Positions 37,586 through 48,266 of a stretch of 64,000 nucleotides of DNA are shown here, piece after piece; the stretch's first letter is position 1; every line of letters starts with the position of its first letter. The notes beneath the pieces are model-generated. The model had not been told where the DNA came from. It did not search any database and was given only the letters and a program-made list of their open reading frames with translations. The position numbers and the translations under genes are program-made. The DNA comes from an uncultured Bacteroidota bacterium (GTDB lineage Bacteria > Bacteroidota > Bacteroidia > Flavobacteriales > Flavobacteriaceae), in NCBI GenBank assembly GCA_902613595.1, contig CACMHY010000003.1:1-64000 (forward strand). Reading direction: 5' to 3'.

Positions 37586-38634
37586 TGTTGAATCAAAGAG
37601 CAATAAAACTATTACAGGATTTGATTGAAATAGAGTCTTTCTCTAAAAATGAATCAGGAACTGCAAAACGCCTTGAGAAATGGTTTCAAGATTCCAATAT
37701 ACCTTTTCAAAGAAAGGAAAATAATTTATGGGCTGTAAATAAATCGTTTGATCCTAAAAAACCAACTTTATTACTTAATTCACATCACGATACAGTTCTT
37801 CCGAATAAAGCTTATACTAGAGATCCTTTTAAAGCCGACATTTTAGATGGTAAATTATATGGTCTAGGTAGTAATGATGCAGGTGGAGCATTAGTTTCTC
37901 TTTTGGCTTGCTTTAATTATTTCTACAAAAATCCAAACTTGAAATATAATCTATTAATGGTAGCCTCTGCCGAAGAAGAAACTGCAGGGGATAAAAGTTT
38001 ACGTTATTTAATACCCTACTTACCTAAGATTGACTTTGCCATAATTGGAGAGCCTACTCAAATGGAATTAGCAATTGCAGAGAAAGGTTTGGTTGTTTTT
38101 GATATTGAAATTAAAGGAACACCAAGTCACGCTGCACATCCCAATAAGGATAATCCACTTATGAAATTACCTGAAATAATTAAAAAAATCGAAAATATTT
38201 CTTTTGAAAAGGTCTCACCAATTTTGGGTCCCGTAAAATTAACACTCACACAAATTAATGCTGGTAGTCAGCATAATGTAGTTCCATCCGAAGTGAAATT
38301 GGTACTTGATGTCAGGGTTAATGAATGCTATCAAAATCATGAGATTGATGAAGTGATACAAAAAGCTTTACCTTGTAATGTAAAAGCAAGATCACTACAC
38401 CTAAAAAGTTCTTCTATAAGTATTGATCATCCAATTGTAAAAGCTGGAGAAAAGTTAGGAAGAAAAACATATGGGTCCCCTACCCTATCAGATCAAGCGT
38501 CATTGAGCTGCCCTTCTTTAAAACTTGGTCCTGGAGACTCTACTCGCTCACATTCTGCTGATGAATTTATTTATATAAAAGAAATTGAGGAAGGTATTTC
38601 AATTTATAACAATTTACTAAAACAAATAATTTAA
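37585..38634 (+). CDS. argE: M20 family deacylase (acylcitrulline/acylornithine deacetylase)
   Basis: A 349-residue M20 metallopeptidase fold. Metal ligands appear in NSHHDTVLP (His), GSNDAGGALVS (Asp) and ASAEEETAG (catalytic Glu and ligand). The dimerisation lid domain lies in the middle (about 170-270). In this operon, where the transcarbamylase works on acylated substrate, it should release citrulline from acylcitrulline; this follows from known ArgF' pathways and not from the sequence alone. One base separates its stop from the argH start. Confidence 0.9.
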   Translation: MLNQRAIKLLQDLIEIESFSKNESGTAKRLEKWFQDSNIPFQRKENNLWAVNKSFDPKKPTLLLNSHHDTVLPNKAYTRDPFKADILDGKLYGLGSNDAGGALVSLLACFNYFYKNPNLKYNLLMVASAEEETAGDKSLRYLIPYLPKIDFAIIGEPTQMELAIAEKGLVVFDIEIKGTPSHAAHPNKDNPLMKLPEIIKKIENISFEKVSPILGPVKLTLTQINAGSQHNVVPSEVKLVLDVRVNECYQNHEIDEVIQKALPCNVKARSLHLKSSSISIDHPIVKAGEKLGRKTYGSPTLSDQASLSCPSLKLGPGDSTRSHSADEFIYIKEIEEGISIYNNLLKQII

Positions 38635-38635
38635 T

Positions 38636-39919
38636 ATGAAACTTTGGCAAAAAAAAGGAAATATCCTAAACGAAAAAGTTGACTCTTTCACTGTAGGAAA
38701 AGACCGAGAATATGATATGGTGCTTGCACAATTTGATTGTGAAGCTTCAATAGCACACGTTAAAATGCTCGGAAGAGTAGGATTAATAAATAATGATGAG
38801 GTTAAACAACTCTGTTTAGTCTATGATGAAATTAAAAAAGAAATAAAAAATAAAACTTTTAAAATTGAAAAGGAATTTGAAGATGTACATTCAAAAATCG
38901 AATATTTTTTAACCAAAAGACTTGGAGAAGTTGGGAAAAAAGTTCATACTGCAAGATCAAGAAATGATCAGGTATTAGTTGCTATGCATCTTTATGTTAA
39001 AAAAGAATTAAGTGAAATTAAAACCAAAATAATTAAGCTTTTTGATCTACTTCTATCATTAGCAAAAAAATATCAGGATAACCTACTCCCTGGTTATACA
39101 CATCTCCAAATTGCAATGCCCTCATCTTTTGGCTTATGGTTTTCTGCTTATGCTGAATGTTTAATAGATGATCTGTACTTTTGGCAAAGTGCATATAAAA
39201 TTACAGATCAAAATCCACTTGGAAGTGCAGCAGGTTACGGAAGTTCATTTCCAATAGACAGAGATTTAACTACTAAAATATTAGGGTTTTCAGAGCTTAA
39301 GATTAATTCTGTTGCTGCACAGATGAGTAGAGGAAAGCTTGAAAAAAGTGTTGCAATTTCTTTATCAGCTTTTGGAGATACTCTTTCAAAACTATGTATG
39401 GATATATGTCTTTATATGGGACAAGATTATGATTTTATTTCATTTCCTAATGATTTGACTACTGGTTCGAGTATTATGCCTCACAAAAAAAATCCAGATT
39501 TGTTTGAATTAGCAAGGGCAAAATTTAATATGATTAAAGGATTACCAAATCAGCTCACCCTTTTAACATCAAATCTTCCAAGCGGCTATCATAGAGATCT
39601 GCAACAAGCTAAAGGCGCAATAATTGAATCTATTAATGAAACTAAAGCATGTTTAGAAATTCTACTTTTAAGTTTACCCAAAATCAAAGTCTCAAATAAT
39701 ATTACCGATCAAAAAAAATATGACCATCTTTTCACAGTTGAATCGCTAAACAAAGAAGTTTTAAAAGGAGAGACATTTAGGGATGCTTATAGAAACTTGT
39801 CAAATGTTATAGAAAAAGGAGAATTTAAACCTGATCGAAAAGTAAAACACAAACATATTGGAAGCTTGGGTAATTTAGGAATAGATAGATTAAAAGAAAA
39901 GATTAAACCTTTCTTATAA
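38636..39919 (+). CDS. argH: Argininosuccinate lyase
   Basis: A 427-residue member of the fumarase/aspartase superfamily that releases arginine and fumarate. The signature loop GSSIMPHKKNPD contains the catalytic Ser, and HTARSRNDQV and PGYTHLQIAMP are other conserved blocks. The C-terminal domain is shorter than in E. coli ArgH (457 residues). It is the last gene of the operon. No clear terminator is seen in the 47 bases before the convergent lpdA. Confidence 0.95.
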   Translation: MKLWQKKGNILNEKVDSFTVGKDREYDMVLAQFDCEASIAHVKMLGRVGLINNDEVKQLCLVYDEIKKEIKNKTFKIEKEFEDVHSKIEYFLTKRLGEVGKKVHTARSRNDQVLVAMHLYVKKELSEIKTKIIKLFDLLLSLAKKYQDNLLPGYTHLQIAMPSSFGLWFSAYAECLIDDLYFWQSAYKITDQNPLGSAAGYGSSFPIDRDLTTKILGFSELKINSVAAQMSRGKLEKSVAISLSAFGDTLSKLCMDICLYMGQDYDFISFPNDLTTGSSIMPHKKNPDLFELARAKFNMIKGLPNQLTLLTSNLPSGYHRDLQQAKGAIIESINETKACLEILLLSLPKIKVSNNITDQKKYDHLFTVESLNKEVLKGETFRDAYRNLSNVIEKGEFKPDRKVKHKHIGSLGNLGIDRLKEKIKPFL

Positions 39920-39966
39920 TAGTATCTATAACTCAATTTACCTCAGTATGTTCAACATAATTAAGA

Positions 39967-41367
39967 TTATATATGAAGGGGACGATTTTCTGAAGCTGCA
40001 AGAGCGGCTTCTTTTATAGCCTCAGCGTATGTAGGATGTGAGTGGCTCATACGTGCAATATCCTCGGCAGAAGCACGAAACTCCATTGCTGTGACAGCTT
40101 CAGCTATGAGATCAGCAGCTCTTGCTCCTATCATATGTACTCCCAAAACTTCATCTGTTGCTGAATCAGCTAAAATTTTAACAAATCCTTCTGTATCCAT
40201 ACTTGCCCTTGCTCTACCTAAAGCACGCATTGGGAACTGTCCCGATTTATAAGATTTCCCTTCACTTTTAAGCTGCTCTTCGGTTTTACCTACTGAAGCA
40301 ACTTCAGGCCACGTATATATAACATTTGGAATTAAATTGTAATCTATATGCGGTTTCTGTCCTGCTATAAACTCTGCAACCATTACCCCTTCCTCTTCAG
40401 CTTTATGTGCTAACATCGCACCTCTGACTACATCACCAATTGCATAAATATTTGATTTAGCTGTTTGTAAATATTGATTCACTTCAACACGACCCAATTT
40501 ATCAACTTTGACTCCTGCTGCTTCAATATTTAGTAAGTCAGTGTGGGGTTTTCTACCAACAGAAACTAAACAATAGTCACCTGTAAATTGAATACTTTCC
40601 CCCGTTTTGTTTAATGCTGTTATAATAACTTCTTTACTCTTTCTTTCAACTTTTCTAACTTCATGAGACAAGTAAAATTTAACCCCTTGTTTTTTCATAA
40701 CTTTCATTAGCTCTCTTGACAAAGATGCATCCATTACAGGAGTAATTCTATCTGCATACTCAATAACAGATATTTCGGCACCTAACCTTCGGTAAACTTG
40801 TCCCAATTCTAAACCTATTACACCACCACCAATAACTACTATATGTTTGGGAATTTCTTTTAACTTTAATGCCTCAGTTGAAGTAATTATTCTTTCTTTA
40901 TCAACTTTAATGAAAGGCAAGTTACCAGGTTTAGATCCAGTTGCAATAATTATATTTTTAGCTTCAATTGTTTGTTCCTTATCTGACTTTATTTTAATGT
41001 GATTTGAATCGATAAAACTACCAATACCGTGATATACACTAATATTATTTTTTTCCATCAAAAAATTAATTCCCTTAGTAGTCTGATTTACCACCTCAGT
41101 TTTACGATCAATCATTTGTTTAAAGTTTACTTTTACTTTACCATCAAATTCAATTCCATGCTCTGAAAAATGTTTAATGGCGTCCTCATAATGATGGGAT
41201 GAATCCAATAAGGATTTAGATGGTATACACCCTACGTTAAGGCAAGTCCCACCTAAGGTATCATATTTTTCAACTAACGCTGTTTTCATACCTAGCTGAG
41301 CACTACGTATAGCTGCTACATAGCCACCGGGACCAGAGCCTATAATTGCAACATCAAAATTATTCAT
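39967..41367 (-). CDS. lpdA: Dihydrolipoyl dehydrogenase
   Basis: A 466-residue flavoprotein (E3 of 2-oxo acid dehydrogenase complexes). FAD motif IIGSGPGGYVAA is at residues 8-19, the redox disulfide at Cys42 and Cys47 (GTCLNVGC), the NAD motif VIGGGVIGLELG near 180, and the catalytic His-Glu pair in SHSHPTYAEAIKEA near the end. An upstream TTG in frame (41379) is a less likely start than ATG 41367. It is monocistronic with a good promoter match. Confidence 0.95.
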   Translation of the reverse strand: MNNFDVAIIGSGPGGYVAAIRSAQLGMKTALVEKYDTLGGTCLNVGCIPSKSLLDSSHHYEDAIKHFSEHGIEFDGKVKVNFKQMIDRKTEVVNQTTKGINFLMEKNNISVYHGIGSFIDSNHIKIKSDKEQTIEAKNIIIATGSKPGNLPFIKVDKERIITSTEALKLKEIPKHIVVIGGGVIGLELGQVYRRLGAEISVIEYADRITPVMDASLSRELMKVMKKQGVKFYLSHEVRKVERKSKEVIITALNKTGESIQFTGDYCLVSVGRKPHTDLLNIEAAGVKVDKLGRVEVNQYLQTAKSNIYAIGDVVRGAMLAHKAEEEGVMVAEFIAGQKPHIDYNLIPNVIYTWPEVASVGKTEEQLKSEGKSYKSGQFPMRALGRARASMDTEGFVKILADSATDEVLGVHMIGARAADLIAEAVTAMEFRASAEDIARMSHSHPTYAEAIKEAALAASENRPLHI

Positions 41368-41387
41368 ATTTAAATTCAATTTATAAT

Positions 41388-41418
41388 CAAAAATACAAAT
41401 GTTTATAACCTACTTCAA
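41388..41418 (-). promoter_or_regulatory. Promoter for lpdA
   Basis: On the minus strand TTG (41418-41416), a 20-base spacer and TATTTTTG (41395-41388) match the consensus fully, 20 bases before the ATG at 41367. Confidence 0.62.
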
Positions 41419-41480
41419 TTCTTTAACCACTTTTTAGTTGAAATTGTTATACCTTGTACTGAAACTTAATTGAATCCCAT

Positions 41481-42908
41481 TTGAAAAAAAATGATCTTTC
41501 ATTAGGACTTGCAATAATTCCTTTAATTTTTTTAGTTTTTCTACTTTCAATCAATGTCTTTATATATGGTGATAATGCTTTAAATGGTTCAAACCAATTT
41601 ATACTATTAATAGGTGGAGCCGTAGCAGCAATAATTGGCTTTTATAAGAATATACCCTACAAAATAATGATAAAAAAAATAGCCAAAAACCTTCAGTCAG
41701 TTACAGGGGCAATATTAATTTTACTTTTTGTTGGTGCACTTGCAGGTTCCTGGCTGGTAAGTGGGATAATACCAGCAATGATTTACTTTGGTTTAAAAAT
41801 TTTACATCCAACAATTTTTTTACCTGCAAGTGTTATTATTTGTGCAATAATTTCTTTAGCGACTGGCAGCAGTTGGACAACTTCTGCAACTGTCGGAATA
41901 GCGCTAGTTGGAATAGGAACTGTTTTGGAAATTCCATCGGGAATGATAGCAGGTGCTGTAATATCGGGTGCTTATTTTGGAGATAAACTTTCTCCATTAT
42001 CAGATACCACTAATCTAGCTCCTGCGATGGCTGGTGGCGAATTATTTAAGCATATAAGATATATGACCTACACAACAATACCTAGTATTCTAATAACATT
42101 ATTTGTTTTTCTTATTATAAGCTTTTCGATTACTACCTCTGGAAACACTGAAACAAATGAACTATTATTAGCTATTGAAGAAAAGTTTACAATTAATATA
42201 TGGTTATTCTCAGTCCCAATTACTGTAATAGTTCTAATTATTAAAAAAACACCCCCTCTAATTTCATTACTCATTGGAACCCTAATGGGAGCATTATTTG
42301 CTTTACTTTTTCAGTCCAAAATACTATTAGAGATAACTGGATCTGATATTTTGTATCCATCTGTAGCATACCAAGCAATAATGAATGCAATAACTGTTTC
42401 AACTGAAATAGCTACTTCTAACATATTATTAAATGATTTGTTTGTGTCAGGTGGAATGAAAGGTATGTTGGGTACAATTTGGCTAATTATATGTGCAATG
42501 GTATTTGGTGGAATAATGGATGCTATTGGAGCTCTTGGTAGAATAAGTTCCTCTCTCCTTAGTTGGGCTGAAAATACTTTACAGCTTTTCACGAGTACTA
42601 TTGCCTCTTGCTTAGCGGTAAATTTAACTGCTTCAGATCAATACTTATCGATAGTAATTCCTGGTAAAATGTTCAAAAAAGCATATGAGCAAAGAAAGTT
42701 AGCTCCTGAAAACTTAAGTCGTACTTTAGAAGATTCAGGAACAGTTACCTCAGTATTAATACCATGGAATACCTGTGGCGCTTATCAGTCAGGAGTATTA
42801 AATGTTGGTGTTGGAGAGTATTTTATCTTTGCTGTTTTTAATTGGATTAGTCCATTTATGACACTACTTTATGCTGCTTTAAATATTAAAATTTTGAAAA
42901 AAAGGTAG
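41481..42908 (+). CDS. nhaC: NhaC-type Na+/H+ antiporter
   Basis: A 475-residue integral membrane protein with about 11-12 hydrophobic segments. The NhaC family signature is visible in ATGSSWTTSATVG (about residue 128) and in GAYFGDKLSPLSDTTNLAPA (near 162), with the C-terminal TASDQYLS and WNTCGAYQ segments. It would exchange Na+ for H+ (or a related organic ion) across the inner membrane, as expected for a marine bacterium. The start is TTG; the next in-frame ATG is about 60 codons downstream, inside conserved sequence. Substrate may differ, since the family also includes malate/lactate exchangers. Confidence 0.9.
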   Translation: MKKNDLSLGLAIIPLIFLVFLLSINVFIYGDNALNGSNQFILLIGGAVAAIIGFYKNIPYKIMIKKIAKNLQSVTGAILILLFVGALAGSWLVSGIIPAMIYFGLKILHPTIFLPASVIICAIISLATGSSWTTSATVGIALVGIGTVLEIPSGMIAGAVISGAYFGDKLSPLSDTTNLAPAMAGGELFKHIRYMTYTTIPSILITLFVFLIISFSITTSGNTETNELLLAIEEKFTINIWLFSVPITVIVLIIKKTPPLISLLIGTLMGALFALLFQSKILLEITGSDILYPSVAYQAIMNAITVSTEIATSNILLNDLFVSGGMKGMLGTIWLIICAMVFGGIMDAIGALGRISSSLLSWAENTLQLFTSTIASCLAVNLTASDQYLSIVIPGKMFKKAYEQRKLAPENLSRTLEDSGTVTSVLIPWNTCGAYQSGVLNVGVGEYFIFAVFNWISPFMTLLYAALNIKILKKR

Positions 42909-43038
42909 TTTTTTAAAACTACTATCCGCACAAAATTTTTATTATAGGAAAAACTTATTAATGAATAAGTAATTTTACAAGCAAAAATTTTAGAAACTTT
43001 ATTCAGGTTTACTAAATTTAATGAAAATTTAAACTATT

Positions 43039-45162
43039 ATGAACGAAACCAAATGCCCATTCCATGGGTCGACTACAACTCCAAATCTTGGTACACAAAA
43101 TAAAGACTGGTGGCCAAATCAATTAAATTTAGATATTCTTAGACAACATGGTGACAAAAGCAACCCAATTCCAGAGATAAACTACAAAGAAGAGGTAAAA
43201 AAACTTGATCTTGATGCTGTTAAACAGGATATCAAAATAATGCTTAAAGATTCTAAGGATTGGTGGCCTGCTGATTATGGTCATTATGGACCTTTTTTTA
43301 TTCGTATGACATGGCATGCAGCTGGAACTTACAGGACAGGTGATGGACGTGGTGGTGCTGCGACAGGAGCACAAAGGTTTGCTCCATTAAATTCATGGCC
43401 AGATAATGGCAATTTGGATAAAGCAAGACGTTTACTTTGGCCAATAAAGGAGAAGTACGGAAATAAATTGTCATGGGCTGATTTACTTGTCCTTGTTGGA
43501 AATGTTGCTATTGAAGATATGGGTGGACCGAACCATGGAACAGTTATGGGTAGAGAAGATATTTGGCAAACAGAAAAAGATATTTATTGGGGGGCAGAAG
43601 ATACATGGCTAGGAGATAAGCGTTATGGAGATACCCGCCAATCTCTTGAAAATCCCTTGGCTGCGGTTCAAATGGGGTTAATTTATGTAAATCCTGAAGG
43701 ACCAAACGGAATTCCTGATCCAGCACTATCTGCTGAAGATGTTAGAGAAACCTTTAAGCGTATGGCAATGAATGATGAAGAAACTGTCGCTCTTACTGCT
43801 GGTGGACACACTTTTGGTAAAGCACACGGAGCTGGAGATGAAGCGCTTGTTGAGGCTGAACCTGAGGGCTCTCCAATTGAAATGATGGGCTTAGGTTGGA
43901 AAAATAAGTATGCATCTGGAATTGGTGTCGATACAATTACAAGTGGTATAGAAGGTCCATGGACAACAAACCCAATAAAATGGGACATGGGATACCTCGA
44001 ATTATTATTTAAATATGAATGGGAATGCAAAAAAAGTCCTTCCGGAGCATGGCAGTGGCATCCCATTGACTGTGCAGAGGAGGATATGGTTCCTCAAGTT
44101 GATGGAAGTGATTCTAAAGTCTTACCAATGATGACAACTGCAGATATGTCATTAAAAGTTGATCCTAAATATAAATTGATTTGTGAAAGATTTTTGGATA
44201 ACCCTGAGGAGTTTGGGGAAACTTTTGCTCGTGCCTGGTTTAAATTATTACATCGTGACATGGGGCCAAAAAGCAATTATGTCAGTGGCGATTACAAAGA
44301 CGTTGAATATATTTGGCAGGATCCTACACCTACAGGAAAGTTACTAACTTCAAAAGAAGAAGATATCATTAGAAAAACAATATCTGATTCAGGTTTAAGT
44401 ATACAAGAAATGGTCAATACAGCCCTCTCAAGTGCTTTGACATTTCGAGGATCAGACAATCGAGGTGGGGCAAATGGATCAAGAATTCGCTTAGAACCTC
44501 AAAAAAACTGGGATGTCAACAAACCAAGAGAACTAGAAAAAGTATTAAATATATATGACAAAATAGCCGAAAAACACAAAACCAGCATTGCAGATGTAAT
44601 TGTAATCGGTGGTGCAGTTGGTATCGAAATGGCTAGTGGAAAATATGTAAATGTAACAACAGGCAGAGGTGACGCAAGTCAAGAAAATACAGATATCGAA
44701 TCTTTCAATCTTCTTAAACCTAAAGCATGTGGTTTAAGGAACTATTCTGAAAAAGAGTTCTCTGTTAGTCCGGAAGAAATTTTCCTTGACAAAGCTCAAC
44801 TGTTAGGATTAACACCGTCTGAAATGACAGTTTTAACCGGAGGATTACGTGCAATGGGAATATCCTATTCAGGAGAAGGTATATGGACTGATGGGAAATT
44901 AAATAACTCTTGGTTTAAAATTCTTTTATCAATGGATGTAGAATGGAGTTCAACAGGCTACAATAGTTATGAAGCAAAAAGTAGAGAAACAGGTGAAGTA
45001 TTAAGAACAGCTTCAAGAACTGATCTTGTTTTTGGATCTAATTCAGAACTTCGTGCTATAGCTGAAGTTTACGCTCAAAATGATAACAACGATAAATTTG
45101 TCTTCGACTTTATCAAAGCATGGAATAAGATTATGAATGCTGACCGTTTTGACTTAAATTAA
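43039..45162 (+). CDS. katG: Catalase-peroxidase KatG
   Basis: A 707-residue haem enzyme. The distal site Arg-Trp-His is in [13 protein letters not shown], and the proximal His in [13 protein letters not shown]. The Tyr ([13 protein letters not shown]) and Met ([10 protein letters not shown]) of the Met-Tyr-Trp cross-link are both present. The second, haem-free domain is complete ([17 protein letters not shown]). The protein is probably cytoplasmic as it has no signal peptide. It breaks down hydrogen peroxide. It is monocistronic and followed by a strong terminator. Confidence 0.97.
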   Translation: MNETKCPFHGSTTTPNLGTQNKDWWPNQLNLDILRQHGDKSNPIPEINYKEEVKKLDLDAVKQDIKIMLKDSKDWWPADYGHYGPFFIRMTWHAAGTYRTGDGRGGAATGAQRFAPLNSWPDNGNLDKARRLLWPIKEKYGNKLSWADLLVLVGNVAIEDMGGPNHGTVMGREDIWQTEKDIYWGAEDTWLGDKRYGDTRQSLENPLAAVQMGLIYVNPEGPNGIPDPALSAEDVRETFKRMAMNDEETVALTAGGHTFGKAHGAGDEALVEAEPEGSPIEMMGLGWKNKYASGIGVDTITSGIEGPWTTNPIKWDMGYLELLFKYEWECKKSPSGAWQWHPIDCAEEDMVPQVDGSDSKVLPMMTTADMSLKVDPKYKLICERFLDNPEEFGETFARAWFKLLHRDMGPKSNYVSGDYKDVEYIWQDPTPTGKLLTSKEEDIIRKTISDSGLSIQEMVNTALSSALTFRGSDNRGGANGSRIRLEPQKNWDVNKPRELEKVLNIYDKIAEKHKTSIADVIVIGGAVGIEMASGKYVNVTTGRGDASQENTDIESFNLLKPKACGLRNYSEKEFSVSPEEIFLDKAQLLGLTPSEMTVLTGGLRAMGISYSGEGIWTDGKLNNSWFKILLSMDVEWSSTGYNSYEAKSRETGEVLRTASRTDLVFGSNSELRAIAEVYAQNDNNDKFVFDFIKAWNKIMNADRFDLN

Positions 45163-45183
45163 TTCTAATATCTTCTTTAAAAC

Positions 45184-45216
45184 AAAACCTGGCTTAGAAA
45201 ACTAGGTTTTATTTTA
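45184..45216 (+). terminator. Rho-independent terminator of katG
   Basis: AAAACCTGG (45184-45192) and CTAGGTTTT (45202-45210) form a 9-bp stem with one G-U pair, followed by ATTTTA. It starts 22 bases after the katG stop. Confidence 0.75.
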
Positions 45217-45271
45217 CGCAAGTATCAACACAACATGATTTTCAGATTCAAAGCTTTTGTAATTGAATTTG

Positions 45272-45279
45272 TACTTTTG
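45272..45279 (+). promoter_or_regulatory. -7 promoter element for the ftsK cluster
   Basis: TACTTTTG fits TAnnTTTG exactly, 19 bases before the ftsK ATG. TTG triplets upstream are too close to be a normal -33 element. Confidence 0.4.
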
Positions 45280-45297
45280 TACGTAAACTAAAACTTA

Positions 45298-47613
45298 ATG
45301 TTAAAAAAGCAAAGACAATCTCAAATTGATCCAAAAATAAAGCGTCAACGCCAGGTTTTATTTGGAGGAGGATTGTTTTTGTTGGGTATACTTCTGGCTA
45401 TATCGTTTGTGTCTTACACAATAAATTGGAAAGAGGATTATAGTACTCTAGGTTATTTTTTTGACAAATCAGTTCCAGCAAAAAATATTTTAAGTAAAGT
45501 AGGGGCATTCGTTAGCCATTTATTCATTTATGAAGGAGTGGGGTATGCTTCAATAATTTTCTCTTATCTTCTATGTCTTAGCGGTTTTAAATTATTTTTC
45601 GGTCAAAGCACGGAAAAAATTATTTTAAATTGGTCATGGGGAATTGCACAAATAATTTGGCTAAGTATTTTTTTGGGGTACCTATTTCCTTCAAATCCAA
45701 TATACTGCGGCATTGTAGGTTATGAATTAAATTTAATTTTAAATGCCTACGTTGGAGAAATTGGTGTAATGGCAATTTTAATTTTCTTTTTCATGTGTAT
45801 AGTGGTAGTTCAATTAAAATGGACACCCGAAAAAATTCAAATGATCTGGGATAAATTTTTGAGTAAACAAAACAACGATTTAAGTCTCAATGAAAATGTT
45901 GATAAGAATGATCTTTCTTCAGTTTTAAACCAAAATGAAAAAGAAATAAATAGCGGAGAAACATCTAATTATTCCACAGAAAAATCATTAAATACGTCAT
46001 TTGAAAAAAATTCACCAAACGAAAATGAATTAGTGATGGAAGTTGAGGCAGCAAAAGAGGAAGAAACATTAGATGTAAAATTGGCTAATGAACTCGTAAA
46101 AAATCAAGGTTCTTTTGACCCAAAACTGGAACTTAGGAATTTTAAAATGCCCAATTTAGATCTTTTAAAAAATTACGGAGAGAGTGGAATTACAATAAAT
46201 CAGGAAGAACTGGAGGCAAATAAAAATAAAATTGTTGAAACATTAAATAATTACAAAATAGGGATTTCAAATATTAAAGCTACAATTGGTCCGACTGTTA
46301 CTCTTTATGAAATAGTTCCAGATGCTGGAATTCGAATATCAAAAATCAAAAGCCTAGAGGACGATATAGCACTTTCTCTATCTGCATTGGGTATTAGAAT
46401 TATAGCACCAATACCAGGTAAAGGGACAATTGGAATTGAAGTTCCAAATCAAAACCCAAGTGTTGTATCAATAAGATCAGTCATTACATCTGCTAAATTT
46501 CAAAATGCTGAAATGGAACTTCCAATTGCCTTAGGAAAAACGATAAGTAATGAAACATTTGTTGTTGATCTTGTGAAAATGCCTCACCTACTAATGGCAG
46601 GTGCAACTGGTCAAGGTAAATCTGTTGGACTAAACACCGTTTTGACCTCACTTATTTTTAAGAAACATCCAGCAGAAGTGAAATTTGTTTTAGTTGATCC
46701 TAAAAAAGTAGAATTAAATATTTATAGCAAAATTGAACGCCATTATTTAGCAAAACTGCCTGAAACGGAAGAAGCTATTATCACAGATAATACAAAAGTT
46801 ATAAATACACTTAATTCATTGTGTATTGAAATGGATAATAGATATGAACTTCTTAAAAATGCGATGTGTAGAAACATCAAAGAGTACAACAAAAAATTTA
46901 AAGAAAGAAAACTTAACCCAAAAAATGGACATATTTTTTTACCATATATAGTACTAGTTGTAGATGAATTTGCTGACTTAATTATGACGGCCGGTAAAGA
47001 AGTTGAGACTCCGATTGCTCGATTAGCACAATTAGCAAGAGCAATTGGAATCCATCTTATAATTGCTACTCAGAGACCTTCTGTGAATGTAATAACTGGA
47101 ATTATTAAAGCTAACTTCCCGGCTCGAATTGCTTTCAGGGTTGCTTCTAAAATTGATTCACGTACTATACTTGACAGTGGTGGTGCTGATCAATTAATTG
47201 GAAGAGGAGATATGCTATACACCCAAGGTAACGAATTAATAAGAATTCAATGTGCATTTGTAGATACACCTGAAGTAGAAAGTATTTCATCTTATGTAGG
47301 AAGCCAAATGGGATATTCTGATGCACATATTCTTCCAGAATATAATAGTGAGGAAAATAACTCAAGCCTTGAAATTGACACTTCTGAACGTGATTCATTG
47401 TTCAGGGAGGCTGCTGAGGTGATTGTTACAGCCCAACAGGGATCAGCTTCTTTGTTGCAAAGAAAATTAAAATTGGGCTATAACAGAGCTGGGAGAATAA
47501 TAGATCAAATGGAAGCAGCTGGAGTAGTAGGACCATTTGAAGGAAGTAAAGCTCGTCAAGTCTTAATATCAGATCTCACCACATTAAGTCGTCTTCTAGA
47601 TGACCAAACCTAG
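45298..47613 (+). CDS. ftsK: DNA translocase FtsK
   Basis: A 771-residue FtsK/SpoIIIE translocase for chromosome segregation at the septum. Four membrane helices occupy about residues 25-180, a poorly conserved acidic linker follows (190-280), then the motor with Walker A AGATGQGKSVGLN (about 437-449) and Walker B VLVVDEFADLI. A C-terminal winged-helix gamma domain (SLLQRKLKLGYNRAGRIIDQME) recognises KOPS-like sequences. The linker is far shorter than in E. coli (1329 residues total). lolA follows after 12 bases. Confidence 0.96.
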   Translation: MLKKQRQSQIDPKIKRQRQVLFGGGLFLLGILLAISFVSYTINWKEDYSTLGYFFDKSVPAKNILSKVGAFVSHLFIYEGVGYASIIFSYLLCLSGFKLFFGQSTEKIILNWSWGIAQIIWLSIFLGYLFPSNPIYCGIVGYELNLILNAYVGEIGVMAILIFFFMCIVVVQLKWTPEKIQMIWDKFLSKQNNDLSLNENVDKNDLSSVLNQNEKEINSGETSNYSTEKSLNTSFEKNSPNENELVMEVEAAKEEETLDVKLANELVKNQGSFDPKLELRNFKMPNLDLLKNYGESGITINQEELEANKNKIVETLNNYKIGISNIKATIGPTVTLYEIVPDAGIRISKIKSLEDDIALSLSALGIRIIAPIPGKGTIGIEVPNQNPSVVSIRSVITSAKFQNAEMELPIALGKTISNETFVVDLVKMPHLLMAGATGQGKSVGLNTVLTSLIFKKHPAEVKFVLVDPKKVELNIYSKIERHYLAKLPETEEAIITDNTKVINTLNSLCIEMDNRYELLKNAMCRNIKEYNKKFKERKLNPKNGHIFLPYIVLVVDEFADLIMTAGKEVETPIARLAQLARAIGIHLIIATQRPSVNVITGIIKANFPARIAFRVASKIDSRTILDSGGADQLIGRGDMLYTQGNELIRIQCAFVDTPEVESISSYVGSQMGYSDAHILPEYNSEENNSSLEIDTSERDSLFREAAEVIVTAQQGSASLLQRKLKLGYNRAGRIIDQMEAAGVVGPFEGSKARQVLISDLTTLSRLLDDQT

Positions 47614-47625
47614 TAATTTATTTTA

Positions 47626-48261
47626 ATGAAAAAAATAATATTTCTTTCCATATCCCTTTTAAGTTTTTCAGTTCTATCACAAGGTACAGAAGACGCAATA
47701 AAATTATTGGATGAAGTTTCAAATAAAATCTCATCATTCGATAATATGATGTTTGAATTTACCTACGTTTTGGAAAATAGGTCAGAAAACATCCGCCAGG
47801 AAACGAAGGGTTCTGTAACTATTAGTAAAAATTTATATAAAATAAATTTTTTAGGCTATGAGCAATTATTTGATGGTAAAATGACTTATACTATCATACC
47901 TGAAAATGAAGAAATTACCATTAGCGACCCCGAAGAGGGACCTGAATTTGGAATTAATCCTTCAGAGCTTTTGACAATTTATAAAAAAAATTATGCCTAT
48001 CAATGGGATATAAAACAAAATATAATGGGCACACCCGTCCAATACATCAAACTAATACCTAACGAAGAGAAAAAAGAATTAAAATATTTACTCTTAGGAA
48101 TAAATATGAAAACTAAACTAATTTATCGGTTGATAGAAATAGGAAGATATAATACTAGAACTATACTTACTCTCAAGAATATCAATACTAATATTATGCT
48201 TAGTGATGACTTTTTTATTTTTGACAAAAGTAAATATCCTGATTATTATATAAACGAATAG
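47626..48261 (+). CDS. lolA: LolA-like outer-membrane lipoprotein carrier
   Basis: A 211-residue periplasmic protein. Residues 1-19 are a signal peptide (MKKIIFLSISLLSFSVLSQ). The mature part fits the LolA/LppM beta-barrel half fold: an initial helix DAIKLLDEVSNKISSFDNM, FEFTYVLENRSENIRQETKGS, then FLGYEQLFDGKMTYTIIP. It would carry lipoproteins from the inner to the outer membrane. It lies in an envelope cluster with ftsK upstream and an LptF/G permease 5 bases downstream. The LolA role is by family; divergence is large. Confidence 0.85.
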   Translation: MKKIIFLSISLLSFSVLSQGTEDAIKLLDEVSNKISSFDNMMFEFTYVLENRSENIRQETKGSVTISKNLYKINFLGYEQLFDGKMTYTIIPENEEITISDPEEGPEFGINPSELLTIYKKNYAYQWDIKQNIMGTPVQYIKLIPNEEKKELKYLLLGINMKTKLIYRLIEIGRYNTRTILTLKNINTNIMLSDDFFIFDKSKYPDYYINE

Positions 48262-48266
48262 AATCG

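Noticed and set aside
43683-44066. 127-codon minus-strand ORF opposite katG.
   Set aside because: Antisense shadow of a strongly conserved gene; composition follows katG codons.
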